A stretch of 12,552 nucleotides of DNA from Flavonifractor avistercoris (GTDB lineage Bacteria > Bacillota > Clostridia > Oscillospirales > Oscillospiraceae). Positions within the stretch are counted from its first letter, which is position 1. Each line of letters begins with the position of its first letter. A program made the translations under genes and the position numbers. The stretch lies in NCBI GenBank assembly GCA_019119085.1, contig DWXT01000118.1, positions 1 through 12,552 of the forward strand, given 5' to 3'. The notes beneath the pieces were generated by a model. That model had not been told where the DNA came from, did no database searches, and saw nothing but the letters and a program-made list of their open reading frames with translations. Of this stretch, positions 7,520-12,552 are shown in pieces.

Positions 7520-7545
7520 GCGCCCTGCGGCAGGCCGCAGGGCGC
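7520..7545. repeat. 26-bp palindrome, copy 2
   Basis: This copy is identical to 7328-7353. The preceding GCCTGCCG (7513-7520) can alternatively pair with CGGCAGGC (7528-7535), so two mutually exclusive hairpins are possible at this copy only. It begins 16 nt beyond the M20 stop codon. Confidence 0.7.
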
Positions 7546-7560
7546 TTGCTCTTATTCCGT

Positions 7561-8667
7561 TCAGATCAGCGCCTGGAACAGGGCGCAGGCGGTGGGCAGC
7601 AGGGCGTCGGGGAAGTCGAAGCCGTCACTGTGCAGGGGCGGGCAGTCCTCCCCGTCCCCCAGCAGGAACATGGCCCCCTCCGCCTGCCGCAGGTACCAGC
7701 CGAAGTCCTCGGAGCCCCGCATGGGCTCCGGCATGTCTATGACGGTGAGGCCAAGGCCCTCCGCCGCCCGGCGCACCTTGTCCACGGCGGCGGGGTGGTT
7801 GGCGGTCTCGGGGAACACGTCCTCCTCCGCCCGCTCCAGGGTCAGGCCGTACTCCTTCGCCTGCTCCCTGGCCAGCGCCAGCAGGGTCTCCTGGAGGGCG
7901 TCCAGTTCCTCCTGGTACTGGGCCCGGAGGGTGAGCAGCAGGTCGCCCTGGTACGCGGAGATGCCGAAGGCCCGCTCCCCCAGGTCGATGCCCACCACGG
8001 TGCACAGCACCAGGCCCCGGTGCTCCTCCGGCCGGGTCAGCTCCGGGATGGCGGACACCACCGCCGCCACGGCGGAGGCCGGGTTGCGGCCCAGCTCCGG
8101 GGTGCTGGCGTGGGTGGGTACGCCGGTGAAGCGGAGGATCAGCCCCTTGGAAGCGCAGTTCATGGTGCCGGAGCGCAGGGCCACCGCCCCCAGGGGATAG
8201 CCGGGCATGTTGTGGAAGGCGTACACCTCCCCGATGCCCTCCTCCCGCAGGAAGGCGGCGCAGGCCTCTCCCCCGCCGCCGATCTCCTCGGCGGGCTGGA
8301 AGATCAGGTAGGTGTCCCGCGCCGCCCCCTCTTCATCCAGGGTCAGGCCCAGCAGGGCCAGGGCGGCGCTGTGCCCGTCGTGGCCGCACTTGTGGGCGGC
8401 GCCGGGACAGCAGGAGCGGTGGGGGATCGGCAGGGTCTCCTCCATGGGCAGGGCGTCAAAGTCGGCCCGGAAGGCCACTTTCCCCTCCCCCCGGCCCCTG
8501 CACCGGGCGTAGAACCAGCTTCCCCGATCCACCACCTCCAGCCGGGTATGGGCCCGAAGGAAGTCCATCAGGGTCTGCCGCGTCCAGAACTCCCGGCCGG
8601 ACAGCTCCGGGTGGGCGTGGAGGGCATGGCGCAGCTGCACCGCCAGATCAAGCCGTTCGTCACTCAT
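7561..8667 (-). CDS. M20 family metallo-amidohydrolase (N-acyl-amino-acid hydrolase-like)
   Basis: The protein has 368 residues and is predicted cytoplasmic (no signal peptide). It has the layout of M20D amidohydrolases (hippuricase, IAA-amino-acid hydrolase, HmrA). The predicted di-metal ligands are all present: Cys94 and His96 in KCGHDGHS, Glu128 after the base Glu127 in QPAEE, His152 in FHNMPG, and His346 in LHSDGFDFPD. His186 in TGVPTHASTP lies in the lid/dimerisation domain, and GSEDFGWY (318-325) is typical. The substrate is unknown: an N-acyl amino acid or short acyl-peptide is likely. Its ATG lies inside the end of the corC-like gene (8-bp overlap), with its AAAGGAAAAG ribosome binding site in that gene's lysine-rich codons, so the two are translationally linked. 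Confidence 0.9.
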   Translation of the reverse strand: MSDERLDLAVQLRHALHAHPELSGREFWTRQTLMDFLRAHTRLEVVDRGSWFYARCRGRGEGKVAFRADFDALPMEETLPIPHRSCCPGAAHKCGHDGHSAALALLGLTLDEEGAARDTYLIFQPAEEIGGGGEACAAFLREEGIGEVYAFHNMPGYPLGAVALRSGTMNCASKGLILRFTGVPTHASTPELGRNPASAVAAVVSAIPELTRPEEHRGLVLCTVVGIDLGERAFGISAYQGDLLLTLRAQYQEELDALQETLLALAREQAKEYGLTLERAEEDVFPETANHPAAVDKVRRAAEGLGLTVIDMPEPMRGSEDFGWYLRQAEGAMFLLGDGEDCPPLHSDGFDFPDALLPTACALFQALI

Positions 8668-9997
8668 GATTCTTTTCCTTTCCCTTGTCCTGGGCCTTCT
8701 CTTTTCCCTTTTCCGCGGCAGGCTTCTCCTTTCCCTTGTCGGCGCTCTCCGCCTCCGGCGGGAGCACCTCCACCCGGATCTCCAGCACCCGGCGGTGATC
8801 CACCCGGGTGACGGTCACGTCCAGGCCGTCGGAGACAAAGTGATCCCCCTCCTCGGGCACCTTGCCGATGCGCTCCATGACCCAGCCGGAGATGGTGTTG
8901 GCATCGCACTCCCCCTTGATGGCGAACAGGTCGAACAGGTCGGTGAGATCGGCGGAGCAGGAGATGAGGTAGCTGCCGTCGCTCTGCCGGCGGAACTCCT
9001 CAATCACCTCGTCGTGCTCGTCCCAGATCTCGCCCACCAGCTCCTCCACGATGTCCTCCAGGGTGACCAGGCCCTCGGTTCCGCCGTACTCGTCCACCAC
9101 GATGACCATGTGGGCCTTCTCCTTCTGGAGGATGCGCAGCAGCTCGGAGATCTTGGTGTTGCCGGTGGTGTAGAGCACGGGGCCCAGGAACTGCCTGACG
9201 TCGCTGATGCCCCGGTAGCGGGCGGCGTGGAAGTCCTTCTCGTGGATGACGCCGATGATGTTGTCGATGTCCTCGTGGTAGACGGGCAGGCGGGAGTAGC
9301 CGCTCTCGGCAAAGGCGTGGGCGATGTCCTCCATGGGGTCGGTGTCCCTCACCGCCACCATGTCCACCCGGGGGGTGAGGATCTCCTCCACCTCCAGGTC
9401 GTGGAACTCGATGGCCGCGCGGATGAGCTTGCTCTCGTGCTGATCCAGGCCGCCCTCGCTCTCGGCCTGATCCACCATGGTGACCAGCTCCTCCTCGGTG
9501 ATGCCCTCCTTGTCCTTGCTGCGCATGATTTTGGACAGGCCCTTTTTCAGCGCGGCGAAGAACCAGTTCACCGGGGTGAGGATCACCATCAGCGTGCCGA
9601 TGATGGGGGCGGAGAACATGGCGAACTGCTCCGGGGCCTCCTTGGCCATGCTCTTGGGGGAGACCTCTCCGAAGATGAGCACCACGATGGTGATCACCGC
9701 CGTGGCCACCACCGCGCCGTTCTGCAGGTGCAGTCCCACGGTGAAGAACAGGGTGGACAGGGAGGATGCCGTCAGGTTGACGATGTTGTTGCCCACCAGA
9801 ATGGTGGACAGCAGGTTGTCGTACTTGTCCACCAGCGCCAGGGCCCTGGCGGCCCGGCGGTCGCCGGCGTCGGCCTTGCTCTTGAGGCGGATGCGGTTGA
9901 GGGAGGTAAAGGCGGTCTCGGTGGCGGAGAAATAGGCGGAGCAGATCACCATCACCACCATGGCGGCAATCATCCCGATACTGGCACTGTCTAACAT
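8660..9997 (-). CDS. CNNM/CBS/CorC_HlyC-domain membrane protein (putative Mg2+/metal transport)
   Basis: The protein has 445 residues. Domains in order are: a DUF21/CNNM membrane domain (about 1-195) with SAYFSATETAFTSLNRIRLK and FGEVSPKSMAKE; a CBS-domain pair (about 205-325) with ILTPRVDMVAV, SRLPVY and VDEYGGTEGLVTLEDIVEELVG; then a CorC_HlyC C-terminal domain (about 345-425). Proteins of this class are linked to Mg2+ or Co2+ efflux or transport in the cytoplasmic membrane; the older 'hemolysin' label is misleading. The tail (427-445) carries three KGKEK repeats. I chose ATG 9997: a TTG at 10042 would add 15 residues but has no ribosome binding site and would translate leader RNA. The AGGAG site is 14 nt from the ATG, unusually far. 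The first gene of a two-gene unit, it has its own promoter and structured leader. Confidence 0.9.
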   Translation of the reverse strand: MLDSASIGMIAAMVVMVICSAYFSATETAFTSLNRIRLKSKADAGDRRAARALALVDKYDNLLSTILVGNNIVNLTASSLSTLFFTVGLHLQNGAVVATAVITIVVLIFGEVSPKSMAKEAPEQFAMFSAPIIGTLMVILTPVNWFFAALKKGLSKIMRSKDKEGITEEELVTMVDQAESEGGLDQHESKLIRAAIEFHDLEVEEILTPRVDMVAVRDTDPMEDIAHAFAESGYSRLPVYHEDIDNIIGVIHEKDFHAARYRGISDVRQFLGPVLYTTGNTKISELLRILQKEKAHMVIVVDEYGGTEGLVTLEDIVEELVGEIWDEHDEVIEEFRRQSDGSYLISCSADLTDLFDLFAIKGECDANTISGWVMERIGKVPEEGDHFVSDGLDVTVTRVDHRRVLEIRVEVLPPEAESADKGKEKPAAEKGKEKAQDKGKEKNHE

Positions 9998-10155
9998 AAG
10001 AACACAATCAACTCCTGTTGTTCTGGGTGTGGAAACGCGCAAAAGGACAACCCTATCCCTCTCGGGTAAGGCTGTCCCTGAACGGTTTCCCTATGTAGCT
10101 GTTACTCGGCGGAGGTTCGTCCACGAGGGCTCACCGTCTCCTTTAATCATGTATT
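9998..10155 (-). ncRNA. Structured 5' leader of the corC-like gene (riboswitch/attenuator candidate, class unknown)
   Basis: The predicted start point near 10155 leaves a leader of about 158 nt. In transcript order it can form: a closing stem GACGGU/ACCGUU (10133-10138 with 10081-10086) with an inner CCCU/AGGG helix around small hairpins, giving a multi-branch junction; a 14-bp hairpin with a GAGA tetraloop followed by UUUU; and a hairpin exposing the Shine-Dalgarno AGGA in its loop. This resembles aptamer plus expression platform. I could not match it from memory to M-box, yybP-ykoY, NiCo or ydaO consensus sequences. Confidence 0.5.
10041..10077 (-). terminator. Putative attenuator terminator inside the corC leader
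   Basis: The transcript strand has a 14-bp stem (one bulged A, two G-U pairs) capped by a GAGA tetraloop (10045-10077), followed immediately by UUUU (10041-10044). It lies between promoter and gene, so it could stop transcription conditionally. The U-tract is short, so termination efficiency is uncertain. Confidence 0.55.
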
Positions 10156-10161
10156 GGAGAT

Positions 10162-10190
10162 AGTATAGCACAGCCGCGGCCGTTATGCAA
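10162..10190 (-). promoter_or_regulatory. Predicted sigma-A promoter of the corC-M20 unit
   Basis: On the minus strand, -35 TTGCAT (10185-10190), a 17-bp spacer and -10 TATACT (10162-10167) predict a start near 10155, downstream of the rplQ terminator. Confidence 0.75.
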
Positions 10191-10243
10191 GGGTAACCCG
10201 CTCCATTCCGCTGTCCGTGCCGCGGGCGGCGCCCCATGGCGGC

Positions 10244-10274
10244 AAAAAAGCCCCTGCCATATGGCAGAGGCTTT
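10244..10274 (-). terminator. Intrinsic terminator of the alpha (rpoA-rplQ) operon
   Basis: On the minus strand a 12-bp stem (AAAGCCTCTGCC pairing with GGCAGGGGCTTT, one G-U pair) around AUAU runs into six U residues. It begins 13 nt after the rplQ stop and ends the ribosomal transcript before the corC promoter. Confidence 0.9.
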
Positions 10275-10287
10275 CTCGTCCGGGATA

Positions 10288-10629
10288 TTACACCAGCTGC
10301 ACGATGGCCATCTCAGCGGCGTCGCCGCGGCGGGGGCCGATCTTCACCACGCGGGTGTAGCCGCCGTTGCGGGAGGCGTACTTGGGGCCGATCTCGTCAA
10401 ACAGCTTCTTGGCCACGTCCTCCTTGGTCAGCCAGGACAGGGCGCGGCGGTAGTTGGCCAGGTTGGCGTTCTTGGCCAGGGTGATCATCTTCTCGGCGAT
10501 GGGAGCCACTTCCTTGGCGCGGGAGACGGTGGTCTTGATCTGGCCGTTCTCCAGCAGGTAGGTGGTCATGGCGCGCAGCATAGCCACACGCTGGTCGGTG
10601 GGCTTGCCCAGTTTCCGATAATGAGACAT
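10288..10629 (-). CDS. rplQ: 50S ribosomal protein L17
   Basis: The protein has 113 residues, a normal bacterial L17. The N-terminus reads MSHYRKLGKPTDQRVAMLR, then ENGQIKTTVSRAKEVAPIAEKMITLAK, the conserved L17 core, and the C-terminus ends GGYTRVVKIGPRRGDAAEMAIVQLV. It is a structural component of the large ribosomal subunit. The ATG at 10627-10629 follows AGGAG at about 10 nt; a longer in-frame opening upstream reaches non-conserved leader sequence and is rejected. It is last in the rpsK-rpsD-rpoA-rplQ order and closed by a strong terminator. The 148-bp gap from rpoA is long for this operon and hairpin-rich. Confidence 0.97.
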   Translation of the reverse strand: MSHYRKLGKPTDQRVAMLRAMTTYLLENGQIKTTVSRAKEVAPIAEKMITLAKNANLANYRRALSWLTKEDVAKKLFDEIGPKYASRNGGYTRVVKIGPRRGDAAEMAIVQLV

Positions 10630-10681
10630 AACTTGCACACTCCTAAGGGAGCCGCCAAGGCGAACTCCAATTGTAAATTCG

Positions 10682-10759
10682 TCCGGGGAGGCCTGAGCCT
10701 CCGGAGCGGGACGCCACATGCGGCCGGGGCCCGGGAGGGGACGTTACGTGCCCCCGGGC
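10682..10759 (-). other. Two hairpins in the rpoA-rplQ intergenic region
   Basis: A GGAGGC/GCCTCC stem with CTGA loop (10687-10702, extendable to 10682-10705 past a 2-nt bulge) and a GCCCGGG/CCCGGGC stem (10729-10735 with 10753-10759, with an inner ACG/CGT helix) lie between rpoA and rplQ. Neither is followed by U residues on the minus strand. They may set the relative yield of L17 versus alpha subunit. Confidence 0.5.
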
Positions 10760-10777
10760 TTCCCGCCCCTCTGGCCG

Positions 10778-11725
10778 TCAGTTTTCCTCGTCGGCCAGGT
10801 GCAGGCCCATCATGGCCAGCTTGTTGATGACCTCTTCCAGGCTCTTGCGGCCCAGGTTGCGCACCTTCATCATCTCGTCCTCGGTCTTGGAGATCAGATC
10901 CTCCACCGTGTTGATGTTGGCACGCTTGAGGCAGTTGAAGGAGCGGACAGACAGATCCAGCTCCTCGATGGTCAGCTCCAGCACCTTGTCCCGCTGGGTC
11001 TCCGCCTTCTCCACCACCGTGGACTTGGAGCCCATGGTCTCAGAGAGGTCGGTGAAGAGGACGAAGTGGTCGCAGAGGATGCGGGCGCCCAGGCTGACCG
11101 CGTCCCGGGCGGTGATGGTGCCGTTTGTCCACACCTCCAGGGTCAGCTTGTCGTAGTCGGTCGCATCGCCCACACGGGTGTTCTCCACCGTGTAGTTGAC
11201 CTTCCGCACCGGCGTGTAGATGGAGTCCACCGGGATCAGGCCGATGATGGTCTGGGCCGGCTTGTTCCGGTCGGCGGGGACATAGCCCCGGCCGTGGGAC
11301 AGGGTCAGCTCCATGTTCAGGCTGGCGTCGGGGCCCAGGGTGGCGATGTGCAGCTCCGGATTGAGGATCTCCACCTCGCCGTCGGCCTTGATGTCGCCGG
11401 CAGTGACCTCGCACTCGCCGGAGGCCTCAATATAGACCGTCTTGACTCCCTCACAGTGGAGCTTGGCAATGATGCTCTTCACATTGAGGACGATCTCGGT
11501 CACGTCCTCCTTCACGCCGGGAATGGTGGAGAACTCGTGCTGCACACCGGCGATCTTGATAGAGGTGACCGCCGTGCCGGGCAGAGAGGAGAGCAGGATG
11601 CGGCGCAGGGAGTTGCCCAGGGTTGTGCCGTACCCGCGCTCCAGGGGCTCCACCACATACTTGCCGTAGGAACCGTCGCCGGGATTCTCCACACATTCGA
11701 TGCGGGGCTTCTCGATTTCTACCAT
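10778..11725 (-). CDS. rpoA: DNA-directed RNA polymerase subunit alpha
   Basis: This 315-residue protein is the typical alpha subunit. The N-terminal assembly domain (about 1-230) includes GYGTTLGNSLRRILLSSLPG (residues 31-50), the conserved dimerisation and beta-contact helix, and HGRGYVPADRNK. A linker leads to the C-terminal DNA/regulator-binding domain with LDLSVRSFNCLKRANINTVEDL and RNLGRKSLEEVINKL. It assembles the polymerase core. The ATG at 11723-11725 has an AAAGGAGGG ribosome binding site. It lies between rpsD and rplQ, the usual Firmicutes order. A GC-rich hairpin occupies the rpsD-rpoA gap just ahead of the ribosome binding site. Confidence 0.98.
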   Translation of the reverse strand: MVEIEKPRIECVENPGDGSYGKYVVEPLERGYGTTLGNSLRRILLSSLPGTAVTSIKIAGVQHEFSTIPGVKEDVTEIVLNVKSIIAKLHCEGVKTVYIEASGECEVTAGDIKADGEVEILNPELHIATLGPDASLNMELTLSHGRGYVPADRNKPAQTIIGLIPVDSIYTPVRKVNYTVENTRVGDATDYDKLTLEVWTNGTITARDAVSLGARILCDHFVLFTDLSETMGSKSTVVEKAETQRDKVLELTIEELDLSVRSFNCLKRANINTVEDLISKTEDEMMKVRNLGRKSLEEVINKLAMMGLHLADEEN

Positions 11726-11744
11726 GTGTTACCCTCCTTTTTGC

Positions 11745-11768
11745 GGCCGCGGGCCTCTGCCCGCGGCC
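11745..11768 (-). other. Perfect 10-bp GC hairpin between rpsD and rpoA
   Basis: Arms 11745-11754 and 11759-11768 pair perfectly around AGAG on the transcript, ending a few nt before the rpoA ribosome binding site. An A-run rather than a U-run follows on the operon strand, so it is not an operon terminator. Possible roles are translation tuning or mRNA processing. Confidence 0.6.
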
Positions 11769-11805
11769 TGATACAGCTCACCAATAATCGAGGGTACAAG
11801 CAGCA

Positions 11806-12417
11806 TTACTTGGAGTACAGCTCGACGATCAGGTGCTCCTCGACAGGCAGGTCGATGTCCTCGCGAGTGGGCATCTGCAGCACAGTGCCCTTGAGCGCGT
11901 TCTTGTCCCGCTCCAGCCACTTGGGAACCAGAACGGTGGGGGCGTCCTCGCCGGTCAGGCGCTTGAACTTGGCGGAGGAGCGGCTGGACTCCTTCACCTC
12001 GATCACGTCACCCGCCTTGACCAGGTAGGAGGGGATGTCCACCCGCTGGCCGTTGACGGTGAAGTGGCCGTGGCCCACCAGCTGACGGGCCTCACGGCGG
12101 GTCATGGCGAAGCCCAGGCGGTACGCCACGTTGTCCAGGCGGCGCTCCACCAGAACCAGCAGGTTCTCGCCGGTCTTGCCGGGCATGCGGGCGGCCTTCT
12201 CATAGTAGGAGCGGAACTGCTTCTCCATGATGCCGTAGACGAACTTGACCTTCTGCTTCTCGGTCAGCTGGAGGGCGTACTCGCTCTTCTTCTTCCGCAT
12301 CTGGCCGCCGGGGTTGCGGTTGGACTCCTGCTTGCTCTTCCCGGCGTAGCCCATGGCGGCGGGAGAAATGCCCAGCGCGCGGCAGCGCTTCACGATAGGC
12401 TGCATATTCTTAGCCAT
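11806..12417 (-). CDS. rpsD: 30S ribosomal protein S4
   Basis: The protein has 203 residues, usual for S4. It is a primary assembly protein of the small subunit and, in several bacteria, a translational autoregulator. The N-terminal domain (MAKNMQPIVKRCRALGIS) contains a single cysteine and no Cys cluster, so this is the zinc-independent form. The S4 RNA-binding domain is clear: RRLDNVAYRLGFAMTRREARQLVGHGHFTVNG, then VDIPSYLVKAGDVI. The C-terminus ends EEHLIVELYSK. The ATG at 12415-12417 is preceded by GAAGGAGGAAG. It lies 18 bp after rpsK and 80 bp before rpoA, as in the alpha operon of many Gram-positives. Confidence 0.97.
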   Translation of the reverse strand: MAKNMQPIVKRCRALGISPAAMGYAGKSKQESNRNPGGQMRKKKSEYALQLTEKQKVKFVYGIMEKQFRSYYEKAARMPGKTGENLLVLVERRLDNVAYRLGFAMTRREARQLVGHGHFTVNGQRVDIPSYLVKAGDVIEVKESSRSSAKFKRLTGEDAPTVLVPKWLERDKNALKGTVLQMPTREDIDLPVEEHLIVELYSK

Positions 12418-12435
12418 TTGATCTTCCTCCTTCTC

Positions 12436-12552
12436 TTACACGCGGCGGCGCTTCGGCGGACGGCAGCCGTTGTGGGGGATGGGGGTCACGTCCTTGATCA
12501 GGGTGACCTCCAGGCCCACGGCCTGCAGGGCGCGGATGGCGGCCTCACGGCC
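12436..12552 (-). CDS. rpsK: 30S ribosomal protein S11 (partial, 5' end outside window)
   Basis: Only the last 38 codons are present, since the frame enters from the right edge. The sequence GREAAIRALQAVGLEVTLI followed by KDVTPIPHNGCRPPKRRRV and TAA (12436-12438) is the highly conserved S11 C-terminus, including the PHNGCRPPKRRRV end. S11 lines the platform of the small subunit near the mRNA exit. It is upstream of rpsD in the alpha operon. Its start and any operon promoter lie outside the window. Confidence 0.96.
   Translation of the reverse strand, partial: GREAAIRALQAVGLEVTLIKDVTPIPHNGCRPPKRRRV

Larger units (their letters stand above)
7328..7545. repeat. Composite hairpin element with terminal inverted repeats (MITE-like)
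   Basis: The 237-bp gap between convergent genes is filled by a 218-bp block bounded by two identical 26-bp palindromes (7328-7353 and 7520-7545). Adjacent sequence extends the ends as imperfect inverted repeats: 7354-7370 versus the reverse complement of 7503-7519 agrees at 13 of 17 positions. Three further perfect hairpins lie inside. I see no coding frame and no obvious target-site duplication. It may act as a bidirectional terminator for both genes, be a small non-autonomous repeat, or both. Confidence 0.65.

Noticed and set aside
7328..7545. CRISPR array
   Set aside because: The repeated 26-mer occurs only twice, is itself a perfect palindrome and is separated by hairpins rather than unique spacers.
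8666..9994. Plus-strand open frame of 442 codons opposite the CorC-like gene
   Set aside because: It is an antisense shadow rich in His, Val, Gly and Asp; the minus-strand frame has clear CNNM, CBS and CorC domains.
9998..10042. Longer TTG start for the CorC-like protein
   Set aside because: No ribosome binding site precedes it, the extra 15 residues are unlike family N-termini, and they are encoded by leader RNA.
10630..10719. Extended N-terminus for L17
   Set aside because: The added residues do not resemble L17, while the internal ATG at 10629 has a good ribosome binding site and the conserved N-terminus.

Overview
The window is GC-rich bacterial DNA. It most resembles a butyrate-forming gut member of the Clostridia (Oscillospiraceae, Flavonifractor/Pseudoflavonifractor/Intestinimonas-like). 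Three things point there: a crt-hbd-bcd-etfB-etfA butyryl-CoA module, the Gram-positive order rpsK-rpsD-rpoA-rplQ, and a SpoVB-type flippase. Genus assignment is inference. Most of the window is ordinary chromosomal housekeeping and energy metabolism, and I see no prophage, transposase or CRISPR array. The notable signals are in the non-coding DNA.

Layout. (1) 1-4427, minus strand: transcribed as crt, hbd, bcd, etfB, etfA, with etfA cut by the left window edge. Together these convert acetoacetyl-CoA to butyryl-CoA, with Bcd-EtfAB as the probable electron-bifurcating step. No thiolase gene is present. A sigma-A-type promoter (4499-4527) precedes crt, and a near-consensus Rex (NADH/NAD+ sensor) operator overlaps the start of the transcript (4467-4484). 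(2) 4528-4930: AT-rich upstream DNA, then a detached second copy of the 3' end of the neighbouring DUF554 gene, then five consecutive hairpins. (3) 4931-5650: the minus-strand DUF554 membrane protein gene with its own strong promoter, divergent from (4) 5794-7323, a plus-strand SpoVB/MurJ-like flippase gene. (5) 7324-7560: a convergent intergenic region packed with perfect hairpins and bounded by two identical 26-bp palindromes. (6) 7561-9997, minus strand: an M20 metallo-amidohydrolase gene overlapping a CNNM/CBS/CorC_HlyC membrane protein gene. The pair is preceded by a promoter and a structured leader of about 158 nt containing a multi-hairpin junction and a terminator-like hairpin. This is a riboswitch or attenuator candidate that I cannot assign to a known class. 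(7) 10244-12552, minus strand: the end of the alpha ribosomal operon (rpsK partial, rpsD, rpoA, rplQ), closed by a clear intrinsic terminator.

The best candidates for something undescribed are the corC leader RNA (9998-10155), the DUF554 tail remnant with its hairpin array (4689-5007), and the MITE-like hairpin element (7328-7545). Rex control of the butyrate operon is a well-supported inference from sequence plus known clostridial biology.
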